Below, piece after piece: positions 38,301 through 46,829 of a stretch of 64,000 nt of DNA (position 1 is the first letter of the stretch; the number at the start of each line of letters is the position of its first letter). The position numbers and the translations under genes are program-made. Source of the stretch: an uncultured Caryophanales bacterium (GTDB taxonomy: Bacteria > Bacillota_I > Bacilli_A > RF39 > UBA660); assembly GCA_905206805.1 (NCBI GenBank), contig CAJLIR010000009.1:5220-69219 (forward strand), read 5' to 3'. The notes below the pieces were generated by a model. The model was given only the letters and a program-made list of their open reading frames with translations, did no database searches and had not been told where the DNA came from.

Positions 38301-39038
38301 TCCATTTTTTTTACTTTTGTATAAAGCTATATCTGCATAATTGATAAATTCATCTCTAATTTTCTCTATATTACTTTTATTATATATATAATCTACATTA
38401 TGTATTCCACAACTTATAGTGATATTATTTATTGTAGAATTATGGTGTTTAATAGATATATCTGCAATTTTTTGTCGTATTTCTTCCATAATTTTTATAC
38501 TGTGATTTTTATCTGAATTTTCAATTAAAATAATAAATTCTTCACCACCATATCTTCCTATTAAATAATATTTAAGCTGTTCATTTAAAATTTTTCCAAT
38601 TTTTTTTAAAATTAAATCTCCTGCAATATGACCATAAGTATCGTTTAACTTTTTAAAATCATCTATATCAATCATTATAATAGAAAATTGTTCATTTGTG
38701 TTTGATAAATAATTATCTATTTTGTTTAATATTGTATTACGATTTAAAACTGTTGTTAAACTATCAAATTTATATTTTTTTTCCATTATTTTATATTCTG
38801 TAATATCTTGAAATGAAATTAATTTATATTGTTCATTATTTTCATAATACATTACTTCATTAAGTTTATAATATTTACTATCATGATAACAGCAATCTTC
38901 GTCTTTTAAATAGTTTTTATAAATATTAATGCATTTATCTTTTATTTTTTCATCTTTTGGGTAAACAATGTTATTATTTTGATCAATTATTAAAATATAT
39001 ATATTTTTTAAATTATTTAAAACTAATTCATAATTCAT
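38277..39038 (-). CDS. Diguanylate cyclase (GGDEF domain)
   Basis: The product has 253 residues: an N-terminal PAS-like sensor of about 85 residues, then a GGDEF domain (about 90-253). The signature is G-R-Y-G-G-E-E-F, the active-site form, with D-I-D-D-F-K-K-L-N-D-T-Y-G-H-I-A-G-D upstream for metal and GTP. The inhibitory I-site RxxD is not present before it. No signal peptide, so it should make cyclic di-GMP in the cytoplasm. The strong SD GGAGGT precedes the ATG. The control of exopolysaccharide by c-di-GMP is common, but no link to the locus at 48 kb can be shown here. Confidence 0.93.
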   Translation of the reverse strand: MNYELVLNNLKNIYILIIDQNNNIVYPKDEKIKDKCINIYKNYLKDEDCCYHDSKYYKLNEVMYYENNEQYKLISFQDITEYKIMEKKYKFDSLTTVLNRNTILNKIDNYLSNTNEQFSIIMIDIDDFKKLNDTYGHIAGDLILKKIGKILNEQLKYYLIGRYGGEEFIILIENSDKNHSIKIMEEIRQKIADISIKHHNSTINNITISCGIHNVDYIYNKSNIEKIRDEFINYADIALYKSKKNGKNQITVY

Positions 39039-39202
39039 AGCGTACCTCCAAATTGTGTCACAAGATATAATATGCTTATAATTAGAAATGTTAACAGTAT
39101 TTTTATTATTTTTTATATAATGTTATTTAAAATAAAAAGTAATTAATATTTAAATATAATATTATTATTTTTTAAAATATGATATTATAGTATTGTGATT
39201 AT

Positions 39203-40126
39203 ATGAAAAAAATTGTAAAAAATATTATTAACAAATTGTCAAAAATCGATATTGATTTAACTACAAATTATAAACTATATAGAAATTTTAATAAACTTGT
39301 ACATATTCATCCATTGAGCTATAATTGTACAAAAATTAATGATAAAGTACTTATTAATAATTCTTATATAAATATTAGAATTTTTGCGTCTAAAAACTTA
39401 AATTCTAATGCAATAATTTATTTTCATGGTGGTGGATTTGTGCACGGTAGTATTGATACTTATGACCGATTGTGTTCTAAAATTGCTATACGAACTAATT
39501 GTTTAGTGATTTCAGTTGATTATAAATTAGCACCGGAATATAAATTTCCAATCGCATTGGAAGAGTGTTATGAACTTGTAAAAAAATTGGGTACTGATTT
39601 AAAAATTAATAAATATAAATTTAAAAAAATTATATTAATGGGGGATAGTGCTGGTGGAAATTTAGCTGGAGCAATTTCTTTGATGAGTAGTGAAAAAAAA
39701 GAATTTAAAATTGACAGCCAAATTTTAATTTATCCGGTAACATATTATGATCATAGTGAGTCTTCTAAATTTTTATCAGTTAAAAAAAATGGTAATGATT
39801 GGTTATTAACAAATAAAAAAATGAATGAATATTTTAGCTTATATGTATCTGATGAAAAAGATTTAAAAAATCCATATATATCATTAATTTTATCTAAAAA
39901 ATTATTTAATCAGCCTAAGACATTAATTATAACAGCGGAATTAGATCCACTTAAAGATGAAGGAATAGAGTTTGCAAAAATATTGAAGGAAAATAATAAT
40001 CAAGTTTATACTTATTGTATAAAAGACACAATTCATGGGTTCTTTAATTATAGTTTTTTTAAAAAACAAATAGATGAAACATTTGAATATATATGTGAAT
40101 TTTTAAGTGATAAATCACCATACTAA
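39203..40126 (+). CDS. Acetyl esterase/lipase, HSL family
   Basis: A 307-residue alpha/beta hydrolase of the hormone-sensitive-lipase type. The oxyanion motif H-G-G-G-F-V-H-G is near 75, the nucleophile is G-D-S-A-G-G near 147, the acid is in E-L-D-P-L-K-D-E near 250 and the catalytic His is in I-H-G-F near 281. There is no signal peptide. These enzymes hydrolyse short-chain esters. The ATG is close to a -10-like TATTAT and has only a weak ribosome site. Confidence 0.9.
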   Translation: MKKIVKNIINKLSKIDIDLTTNYKLYRNFNKLVHIHPLSYNCTKINDKVLINNSYINIRIFASKNLNSNAIIYFHGGGFVHGSIDTYDRLCSKIAIRTNCLVISVDYKLAPEYKFPIALEECYELVKKLGTDLKINKYKFKKIILMGDSAGGNLAGAISLMSSEKKEFKIDSQILIYPVTYYDHSESSKFLSVKKNGNDWLLTNKKMNEYFSLYVSDEKDLKNPYISLILSKKLFNQPKTLIITAELDPLKDEGIEFAKILKENNNQVYTYCIKDTIHGFFNYSFFKKQIDETFEYICEFLSDKSPY

Positions 40127-40138
40127 AAATGGTGATTT
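40112..40138 (+). terminator. Hairpin between the esterase and uvsE, covering the uvsE ribosome site
   Basis: AAATCACCAT (40112-40121) pairs with ATGGTGATTT (40129-40138). It ends in Ts and could terminate, but its right arm also contains the GGTGAT that serves as SD for the ATG at 40140. Confidence 0.65.
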
Positions 40139-40139
40139 T

Positions 40140-41078
40140 ATGTTAATAAGACTAGGTTATGTTTCAATTAGTAAAACATTAGAGGATAGTATTAAATATC
40201 ATAATATAACATATACAGATTTCATTAAAACTAATAATTTTGATAAACTTAATGATGTTATAATTTCTAATTTTAATACCCTAAATAGTATTTTAAAATA
40301 TAATGAAAAAAATAATATTCATTTTTATAGACTAACAAGTAAATTTATTCCACTTGCTACACATAAAGACTTAAATTTCGATTATGTAAATAAGTATAGT
40401 GATTATTTTAAAGAATCCGCATCTTTAATAAAAGATATAAGACTTGATACCCATCCAGATCAATTTGCAGTTTTAAATAGTACAAAAAAAGAAGTTTTAG
40501 AAAATACATTTAAAATTTTAGAATATCATTATAAAATACTTGAAGCTTTAAAAATTAAAAATCCAATTATCATTTTACATGTAGGTAGTAGTGTATTTGG
40601 AAAAGAAAATTCTATAAAAAGATTTATTCACAATTTCAATTTGTTACCTAATTATATAAAAAGTTCTATTGCTTTAGAAAACGATGATAAAATTTATAAT
40701 ATGATAGATGTTTTAGAACTTGCTAAAAAAATAAATGTTCCATTTGTATTTGATTATCATCATTATAGATGTAATAATAATGGTGAAAATTATTTGGATT
40801 ATATGAATGAGGTATTTTTAACATGGGGCAATATTAAACCAAAAATACATTTTTCTTCTCCAAAAAATAATACAAAAAAAGATTTTAGAAGTCATAGTGA
40901 TTATATAAATGTTGATGATTTCATAGAATTTATTGAAAACGTTAAGATATTTAATAAGGATATTGATATTATGTTGGAGGCTAAAGCTAAAGATGAGGCA
41001 TTATTTAGACTAATGAGGCAATTAAAATATAAGACAAATTATGAATTTATTGATGATACCTCATTTAGAGTATTGTAA
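40140..41078 (+). CDS. uvsE: UV damage endonuclease
   Basis: The product has 312 residues of the UvdE TIM-barrel family: R-L-G-Y-V-S-I at the start, D-T-H-P-D-Q-F (metal ligands), L-H-V-G-S-S, A-L-E-N-D-D, D-Y-H-H-Y-R, K-I-H-F-S-S and a final E-A-K-A-K-D. The enzyme nicks 5' of UV photoproducts and other distortions and starts an alternative excision repair. The ATG follows GGTGAT; this SD lies in a hairpin, so translation may be restrained. Confidence 0.93.
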   Translation: MLIRLGYVSISKTLEDSIKYHNITYTDFIKTNNFDKLNDVIISNFNTLNSILKYNEKNNIHFYRLTSKFIPLATHKDLNFDYVNKYSDYFKESASLIKDIRLDTHPDQFAVLNSTKKEVLENTFKILEYHYKILEALKIKNPIIILHVGSSVFGKENSIKRFIHNFNLLPNYIKSSIALENDDKIYNMIDVLELAKKINVPFVFDYHHYRCNNNGENYLDYMNEVFLTWGNIKPKIHFSSPKNNTKKDFRSHSDYINVDDFIEFIENVKIFNKDIDIMLEAKAKDEALFRLMRQLKYKTNYEFIDDTSFRVL

Positions 41079-41118
41079 CTTTTAAAATTGTTTGATATGA
41101 TATCAAATGAGGCTTGTT

Positions 41119-41733
41119 ATGATAGAAAAATATAAAAAAACAATAGAATTTTATAATAAATTAAATGATTATCAAAATAGAATAATAAAATTATCAAACA
41201 AAAAAATAGATTTACTTGATGAATATAATTTACTTAATAATGAAGTGAAGAAAATATTAGAAAATAAATTACAAAATTGTTATGTGGATAATAATAAAAT
41301 GTTTGATGCTTTAATTAATAAATATTTTGATGGTTATTGTTATTCTGGTAGTTTATTTTTCTCACTTATTTTTGATAAAAATCCAAGATTATTACGAGGG
41401 GATTTAAGTTTAGGAACTTATGGGTTTAATCATGGATGGGTTGAATTAAAATATAATAATAAAATATATGTTTTTGATACAACATTTATTGGATTATATG
41501 AAAAGGATATATATTATAAAATAATGAGACCAATAAATATTATTGAAATATCTAAATCTGATATATTGAATTATTACTTTAATGAGGATTTTGGAATTAT
41601 TTTAAATGATTCAATTAGTTTTAATGGTATTAATTCTGATATTGATTATTATAATATTGAAAAATTTTTAAAAGGCGAATTTTTCTTCGATAAAAATAAA
41701 ATTTATAAATTAAATGCTAAAATACATTTATAA
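41119..41733 (+). CDS. Hypothetical protein with transglutaminase-like residue order
   Basis: The product has about 204 residues. After a helical N-terminal part, Y-C-Y-S-G-S-L (Cys near 76), F-N-H-G-W-V-E-L (His near 108) and Y-V-F-D-T-T (Asp near 121) follow the Cys-His-Asp order, as in the protein at 36406. No export signal. SD GAGG is 6 nt before the ATG; an ATG at 41107 is an alternative. Enzymatic activity is conjecture. Confidence 0.55.
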   Translation: MIEKYKKTIEFYNKLNDYQNRIIKLSNKKIDLLDEYNLLNNEVKKILENKLQNCYVDNNKMFDALINKYFDGYCYSGSLFFSLIFDKNPRLLRGDLSLGTYGFNHGWVELKYNNKIYVFDTTFIGLYEKDIYYKIMRPINIIEISKSDILNYYFNEDFGIILNDSISFNGINSDIDYYNIEKFLKGEFFFDKNKIYKLNAKIHL

Positions 41734-41849
41734 ATTTTTGATTAATTATTAAATTTGATAATAAAAGAATTATTTATATGTTAAAATAGAAATAGAAAAT
41801 AAACCCTTTAATAAAAATATTTTATTAAAAGAGAAAGGTGAGTTGTTAG

Positions 41850-42302
41850 ATGGGTGTAAGAAAAAAAATAATTATATTATTTATTTTTTTGTTAATAGTT
41901 GTTATAGTGTATTGTGCTTTAAAGAACATATTTAAAGATAATAAAGTGCCACAATATGATTTTAATGCTACATGGTCATGTAGTAAATATGATTCTACTG
42001 ATACTAGAACATATACTTTTAATAAAAATAATCAGGTTATAGCAGAACTTGATTCAAAACCAAGTGATAATTATTTGATTGGAACATATAAGATTGAGAG
42101 CGAAGAAATCGATGATAGTCTTTATACTAAAGAGCGTGATGGCAAAGTTAAATCATATAAATTAAGTATTATTTTTAATGAATTTGTTCAAAATGGTATT
42201 CAAACTAATCAAGATTCTGTATCATGGTATATAAAAGTATATAATGGTAACTATATGAATCTCGTTCTTCCTGGTGGTTCTTATAATTGTACAATGAAAT
42301 AA
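41850..42302 (+). CDS. Hypothetical membrane-anchored exported protein
   Basis: The product has 150 residues with one N-terminal membrane helix (about 6-25) and an outside domain. Two Cys residues (in W-S-C-S-K and Y-N-C-T) could form a disulfide. The middle is beta-rich. The SD AAAGGTGAG is strong, preceded by a 10-bp palindrome (41807-41829). No family is recognised. Confidence 0.6.
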   Translation: MGVRKKIIILFIFLLIVVIVYCALKNIFKDNKVPQYDFNATWSCSKYDSTDTRTYTFNKNNQVIAELDSKPSDNYLIGTYKIESEEIDDSLYTKERDGKVKSYKLSIIFNEFVQNGIQTNQDSVSWYIKVYNGNYMNLVLPGGSYNCTMK

Positions 42303-42366
42303 TATATATTGTTATTAATAAATAAATTATTCTTAAATTAAGCTTTTATTTTAAATTGACAAAATA

Positions 42367-42403
42367 AAACTACTTTCAATTTTATTAATTGAGAGTAGTT
42401 TTT
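42367..42403. terminator. Terminator
   Basis: AAACTACTTTCAATT (42367-42381) pairs with AATTGAGAGTAGTTT (42387-42401) with one G-U, then Ts; A-rich on the other side, so it may also stop the tRNA-Thr transcript. Confidence 0.85.
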
Positions 42404-42435
42404 ATATTACTCGAAAAACGAGTATTAATCAAATA

Positions 42436-42511
42436 TGGTGCTGAAAACAGGATTTGAACCTGCAACCCACTGATTACGAGACAGTTGCTCTACCGTTGGA
42501 GCTATTTCAGC
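42436..42511 (-). tRNA. tRNA-Thr (CGU)
   Basis: 76 nt with encoded CCA: acceptor GCTGAAA/TTTCAGC, anticodon arm ACTGT, loop CTCGTAA, anticodon CGT. On the minus strand, TGTACA with a 17-bp spacer and TATAAT lies just upstream. It reads ACG, the codon enriched in the short ORF before the element thrS. Confidence 0.94.
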
Positions 42512-42558
42512 AATTACAAACTTATTATATAACTTTTTAATAAATTTGTACATATTTA

Positions 42559-42584
42559 AAAAAAATAAGATAGAAATCTATCTT
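42559..42584 (-). terminator. Terminator of the lipoprotein gene
   Basis: On the minus strand, AAGATAG-ATTT-CTATCTT followed by A and eight Ts. Confidence 0.8.
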
Positions 42585-43245
42585 ACTTTATACCCATTAC
42601 ATAGTCATCAATGTCATTCCAGTCATTATCTGAAATACCATATTTTCCATCTTTATCAATTTCAATTTCAACAATTTTATTTACTTTTTCTTTATAATCC
42701 ATATCTTTAATATATGGGGTTAAGATATCTAATACTTTATTAGCGTATTCTTCTTCGGCTAGTGCTATTTCTTCATCTGTCATAGAGTCAGAATCATTAT
42801 ATTTATTTGAAAATTCTTCAATATAATTATCTACATCATCATATGAACTTTCCCAAAAATTTAATGGTTCAATTTCTAATTTAACTTGATATTTTCCATC
42901 AACTTTTCTAGAATCATTAATAGTATATTTTGTTTTGTTTAATGCTTTTATAGCTAAATTGATATATTCATCTATTATATCATCATTAATTACTTCATAA
43001 TTTACATTATTATAATTCATAATAGAGTAGGCTAAGTATTCTACTGTATTATCATATAATTCTTTTGTATCATCTTCTGTTACATCGGCTAATTCTAAAT
43101 ACTTAGTGTTGTTATTTAGATAACTAGCATCCATAGCCGATTTGATATAATCACTGTATTTTTGTGATTCATCATTTTTAGTAAGACATCCCGTTGATAA
43201 GATTGTAATGGCAAAAATTGTTGTTAAAGCTATATACTTTTTCAA
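42583..43245 (-). CDS. Lipoprotein of unknown function
   Basis: The product has 220 residues with a signal peptide ending in the lipobox L-S-T-G-C (Cys20). The mature part is acidic and helical (about 25-190) and resembles the DUF5105-like lipoproteins of Bacillota, which I cannot confirm. The SD is AGAGGTG. It lies between two tRNA genes on the same strand. Confidence 0.75.
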   Translation of the reverse strand: MKKYIALTTIFAITILSTGCLTKNDESQKYSDYIKSAMDASYLNNNTKYLELADVTEDDTKELYDNTVEYLAYSIMNYNNVNYEVINDDIIDEYINLAIKALNKTKYTINDSRKVDGKYQVKLEIEPLNFWESSYDDVDNYIEEFSNKYNDSDSMTDEEIALAEEEYANKVLDILTPYIKDMDYKEKVNKIVEIEIDKDGKYGISDNDWNDIDDYVMGIK

Positions 43246-43309
43246 AAAAACACCTCTTTCATTAAATTATATATCAATTATATTATAAAAAGAATTTAAA
43301 AACAAGAAA

Positions 43310-43332
43310 AAAATCTAGATAAACTAGATTTT
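43310..43332 (-). terminator. Terminator of tRNA-Lys
   Basis: On the minus strand, AAAATCTAG-TTTAT-CTAGATTTT plus Ts. Confidence 0.85.
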
Positions 43333-43343
43333 AAAATTCAATA

Positions 43344-43419
43344 TGGTGTCCTCTTGGGGGCTCGAACCCCAGACCCACTGATTAAGAGTCAGTTGCTCTA
43401 CCAACTGAGCTAAGAAGAC
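43344..43419 (-). tRNA. tRNA-Lys (CUU)
   Basis: 76 nt with encoded CCA. Acceptor GTCTTCT/AGAGGAC (one G-U), anticodon arm ACTGA, loop CTCTTAA, anticodon CTT. On the minus strand, TTCACA, 17 bp and TGATATAAT are upstream. Confidence 0.94.
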
Positions 43420-43516
43420 GCAATCAATTACTAACTCATTATATCATACATTTTTTATTTTGTGAATAATTTTTTTGATTTTTTGTTATAATGTATGTAG
43501 ATAGGAGTATTTGTAT

Positions 43517-43926
43517 ATGAAAAATTTTAATATTAATTATTATTTTAAAGATATTGATGAAAATGAAATATTTTATAAACTTACAAATAATAAGGAAAAT
43601 GTAATGAATATTTTTTATAAAAAATAAATCGTAAATCTAATTCTATCATAGAAGATCCTATTTGTTATGGCAAAAATTGTAAGATATCATATAATTATTA
43701 TATAAGACCAGGTACTCTTATAGTGAATAATTGTGTTGTTGGTTTTAGCACTCAGGTAAAAAATACAATAATTAGTGATGGAACAAAAATTTCTGATTTA
43801 GCTTTTGTAGAGGACTCTATTATTGGAAGAAATTCGAGAATTGGTAGTGGGGTAATAGTTTCAAATAGGTGTTTTAATCAATTAAGTGTTATCATTAAAG
43901 ATAATTTAAAAACAAATATGATTTAG
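43517..43926 (+). pseudogene. Left-handed beta-helix (GlmU-like) protein split by a frameshift
   Basis: A TGTTATAAT promoter (-10 at 43487-43492) and TAGGAG precede an ATG at 43517, which opens 36 codons. A one-base shift in the A-run at 43619-43624 joins it to a second frame running to 43926. The joined protein has hexapeptide-repeat strands (I-I-S-D-G-T-K-I, F-V-E-D-S-I-I-G, S-R-I-G-S-G-V-I-V-S-N) like the acyltransferase end of GlmU or NDP-sugar pyrophosphorylases. It is far shorter than those enzymes, so it is probably a decayed remnant. Confidence 0.65.
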
Positions 43927-43938
43927 GTAGGAAAGTTA

Positions 43939-44070
43939 ATGGGAATAGTATTTTGTATTATTGATTTATACCGATTGAGAAGAAAGTTTATGATAAAAAA
44001 TCAATGGTTAGATAATGAGAAACAAGTTTTATCTAAAGCTAGTGATTGGGATTATTCGAAATATAATTAA
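43939..44070 (+). CDS. Small ORF, 43 residues
   Basis: MGIVFCIIDLYRLRRKF start, basic middle and acidic end; no family is recognised. A ribosome site TAGGAAAG is present 6 nt ahead. It follows the beta-helix pseudogene by 12 bp and may be part of the same old operon. Coding status is uncertain. Confidence 0.4.
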   Translation: MGIVFCIIDLYRLRRKFMIKNQWLDNEKQVLSKASDWDYSKYN

Positions 44071-44084
44071 ATAAAGTTCAGCAA

Positions 44085-44108
44085 AAAAATAGACGTAAGT
44101 CTATTTTT
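44085..44108. terminator. Bidirectional terminator next to galE
   Basis: AAAAATAGAC-GTAA-GTCTATTTTT, perfect 10-bp stem; the right arm overlaps the end of galE on the minus strand. Confidence 0.88.
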
Positions 44109-45108
44109 GATTTTTAGAGTTTAATATATAATTATAAGAATCTCTACACATTTCTTCAATGCCCTTTTCTGCTTTCCAATTTAATTTTTCTAAAGCATAA
44201 CTAGAGTCAGCATAACAAGATGCTATATCACCAGGACGTCTATCAGTAATTTTATATGGTACTTTGATGTTATTTACTCTTTCAAATGTTGTTACAAGAT
44301 CAAGTACACTATATCCAATTCCTGTACCTAAATTATAAGCGTCAATTCCTTTATCTTTCAAGATTTTTTCAATTGCTTTAATGTGACCTTTAGCAAGATC
44401 TACTACATGAATATAATCTCTTACACCAGTTCCGTCAGGTGTATTGTAATCATTACCAAATATACTTAATTCGTCTAATTCTTTATTCGCAACCTTTACA
44501 ATATATGGCATTAAATTATTTGGTATTCCTTTTGGATTTTCTCCAATTAATCCAGAAATATGTGCTCCAATAGGATTAAAATATCTTAATAAAGCTATAC
44601 TCCAATCATTATCTGAAATGTATAAATCTCTTAAAATATTTTCAATCATCAATTTAGTTGATCCATATGGATTTGTTGTAGAAAGTGGAAAATCCTCTTT
44701 AATAGGAAGGGTTGTAGGATTTCCATATACAGTTGCACTTGATGAAAATACGATTTTTTTACAATTAAACTCATTCATTACTTCAATTAAAGATAAAGTA
44801 GAGTCAATATTATTTCTATAATACATAATTGGCTTTTTTACAGATTCACCAACTGCTTTATAACCTGCAAAATGAATTACTGCATCAATTTTATTTTCAC
44901 TAAATATTTTTCTTAATAAATCTTTATTACAAACATCACCTTCATAAAATTTAAAATCTTTATTTGTAATTAATTTGATTTTATCTAAAACATCACTTTT
45001 AGAATTAGAAAAATTATCAATTATAACTATTTCATAACCAGAATTTAAAAGTTCAACTGCTGTATGACTTCCAATATAACCTGTTCCACCTGTAACTAAT
45101 ATTTTCAT
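44101..45108 (-). CDS. galE: UDP-glucose 4-epimerase
   Basis: 335 residues, full length for GalE. The NAD motif T-G-G-T-G-Y-I-G-S-H begins at residue 6, F-S-S-S-A-T-V-Y-G holds the catalytic Ser/Thr and Y-G-S-T-K the Tyr-Lys pair. R-P-G-D-I-A and N-L-G-T-G are typical C-terminal segments. It interconverts UDP-glucose and UDP-galactose and would supply the polysaccharide locus 2-3 kb away. The SD is GGAGGT. Confidence 0.96.
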   Translation of the reverse strand: MKILVTGGTGYIGSHTAVELLNSGYEIVIIDNFSNSKSDVLDKIKLITNKDFKFYEGDVCNKDLLRKIFSENKIDAVIHFAGYKAVGESVKKPIMYYRNNIDSTLSLIEVMNEFNCKKIVFSSSATVYGNPTTLPIKEDFPLSTTNPYGSTKLMIENILRDLYISDNDWSIALLRYFNPIGAHISGLIGENPKGIPNNLMPYIVKVANKELDELSIFGNDYNTPDGTGVRDYIHVVDLAKGHIKAIEKILKDKGIDAYNLGTGIGYSVLDLVTTFERVNNIKVPYKITDRRPGDIASCYADSSYALEKLNWKAEKGIEEMCRDSYNYILNSKNQK

Positions 45109-45210
45109 TATCTTACCTCCAGTATTATAATATCAAAATTTATAATTTTTTAAAATATTTAAAAGGATTTTTTTTAATTTTTTTGTATGTTTATAATAGA
45201 GGTGAAAAAA

Positions 45211-46185
45211 ATGAAAGAAGAAAAAATTTTATCAGGTGTTTATGATTGTATTTTTAAGGCATTATTATTAAATAAAGAAAATAAGGAATTTTTAAAAATA
45301 ATTATAAATGAAATTACAGATATTCCATTAAAGTACTTAGATAATATTCAAATATTAAATAATGAACATATAGTTGAAAATAAAAGAGATAAAAAAATGC
45401 GTAGTGATATAATTGTAAGTATTGGTAATAGAATAATTAATATTGAGATGAATAAAGATTATTATGAAGGTGTTTTTAGAAAAAATGATGGGTATTTATC
45501 AAAAATGGCTACAAGATTGTATAACGAAGGTGATAATTATTTAAATACTTATGACTTAATTCAAATAAATTTTGATAATTTTAATTTTTTTAAATACAAT
45601 AAGGAAATATATAAATTTGTATATAAAGAAGAAGAAAAAAATATTTTGTTGCCTGGTAATTCTACAAAATATCATATAGACCTAGCATATATAAAAAAAG
45701 TGTGTTATAATAAACCTGTAGTAAATTTAACTAAATTTGAAAGACATTGTTTAATTTTAATTGCTGAAACAAAAGAAGAATTAAAAAAATTGGCGGGAGA
45801 TGATTCGATTATGAAAAAAGTATCAAGAAATTTGATAAATTTGAGTTTAAATGACAAAATGATTGGAATTTACGATGCTGAAGTGGAAGCAAAAAAGGTA
45901 ATGAAAACACAATTGTTATATGCAGAGAAAAAAGGTATGGAAAGAGGTTTAAACAAAGGTATAAAAAAAGGAATAAAACAAGGTTTAGAACAAGGTTTAG
46001 AACAAGGTTTAGAACAAGGTTTAGAACAAGGTTTAGAACAGGGAATTGAAAAAGGCATTGAAAAAGGAAGTAAAAATACTAAGGAAAAAATAGTTAAATC
46101 AATGTATCGTGAAAATATTGATTTAACTATGATATCAAAAATTACAGAAGTTAGTATAGAAGATATAAAGAAAATTATAAAATAA
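45211..46185 (+). CDS. Rpn-family PD-(D/E)XK nuclease (recombination-promoting/transposase-like)
   Basis: The product has 324 residues. The N-terminal nuclease domain has D-C-I-F-K-A-L-L-L, M-R-S-D-I-I-V and I-N-I-E-M-N, where the D and E-x-N positions correspond to the PD-(D/E)XK core. A Gly-Leu-Glu-Gln tetrapeptide is repeated five times near residues 258-277, encoded by a 12-bp tandem repeat. A short helical tail follows. Rpn proteins promote DNA breaks and recombination and often have variable tails. The ATG at 45211 follows AGAGGTG. Confidence 0.88.
   Translation: MKEEKILSGVYDCIFKALLLNKENKEFLKIIINEITDIPLKYLDNIQILNNEHIVENKRDKKMRSDIIVSIGNRIINIEMNKDYYEGVFRKNDGYLSKMATRLYNEGDNYLNTYDLIQINFDNFNFFKYNKEIYKFVYKEEEKNILLPGNSTKYHIDLAYIKKVCYNKPVVNLTKFERHCLILIAETKEELKKLAGDDSIMKKVSRNLINLSLNDKMIGIYDAEVEAKKVMKTQLLYAEKKGMERGLNKGIKKGIKQGLEQGLEQGLEQGLEQGLEQGIEKGIEKGSKNTKEKIVKSMYRENIDLTMISKITEVSIEDIKKIIK
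45982..46041 (+). repeat. 12-bp tandem repeat in the Rpn gene, five copies
   Basis: GGTTTAGAACAA is repeated five times head to tail, the last copy ending in G. It encodes Gly-Leu-Glu-Gln. Copy-number change would keep the frame, so length variation between strains is likely. Confidence 0.93.
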
Positions 46186-46208
46186 AAGAGCATATAAGCT
46201 CTTTTATT
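46184..46208. terminator. Bidirectional terminator
   Basis: AAAAGAGC (46184-46191) pairs with GCTCTTTT (46198-46205) between convergent genes. Confidence 0.85.
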
Positions 46209-46713
46209 TGTGTGGTTTTTTATTGATAAAAATTATTATAAAATCAATAATCATTAATGAAATTAAAATAAATGATATATAATTTGGAATGTAAAAAATA
46301 AATTTATCTATTAATGGTTGTAATACATAAATAACTAATATAGATCCTATCATCCAACATAGTGATGTTTCTAAAGAAATATATTTTCCAAAATTAAATT
46401 TTAATTTTGTGTAATCCCAAAATACAACATGAAAAATTTTTTCAATTAAAATTCCCGCAATTAATTCTAAAGCAGTTAATATTATTGTTATAAGTATTGT
46501 AGAAATAATTAATTCTAAAACATTATTTAGATTAAAAATTTTAAAAATAAAATTTGAAATTAACAATATTAAAACACATCCAACACCATAAATAGGAGTC
46601 CATGGTCCATATAAAATTCCACTTCCAATTTTTTTACCCTTAATAACGCCTAAAGCGCTTTCGATTATAAAACCAATAAATGAATATATCAAAAATGTAT
46701 TTAAGTAATACAT
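46204..46713 (-). CDS. Putative ABC-transporter type IV membrane protein (CmpB-like)
   Basis: The product has about 169 residues and four or five membrane helices. The segment G-F-I-I-E-S near the N-terminus, followed by G-P-W-T-P-I-Y-G-V-G and later F-W-D-Y, is the signature of the small family annotated as putative ABC transporter type IV. No ATPase is adjacent, and that family name is not backed by a known substrate. I chose the ATG at 46713, behind GGTGAT. Confidence 0.82.
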   Translation of the reverse strand: MYYLNTFLIYSFIGFIIESALGVIKGKKIGSGILYGPWTPIYGVGCVLILLISNFIFKIFNLNNVLELIISTILITIILTALELIAGILIEKIFHVVFWDYTKLKFNFGKYISLETSLCWMIGSILVIYVLQPLIDKFIFYIPNYISFILISLMIIDFIIIFINKKPHK

Positions 46714-46829
46714 ATTATCACCATATATAGTATGTTTATAATTTAATATAATATTCAAAATACAAATTGAAAAAAATGTTATATTTTATAATTACAAATA
46801 TGTTATAATTGTGATTAGGTGATTTACTA

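Noticed and set aside
45982..46041. Short tandem repeats as a possible CRISPR or origin iteron array
   Set aside because: The copies are directly adjacent without spacers and lie in frame inside a coding gene. I saw no CRISPR array or cas gene anywhere in the window.
45870..46193. Minus-strand open frame with Ser-Lys-Pro-Cys repeats
   Set aside because: It is the complement of the Gly-Leu-Glu-Gln repeat of the Rpn gene and has no ribosome site; a shadow of that gene.
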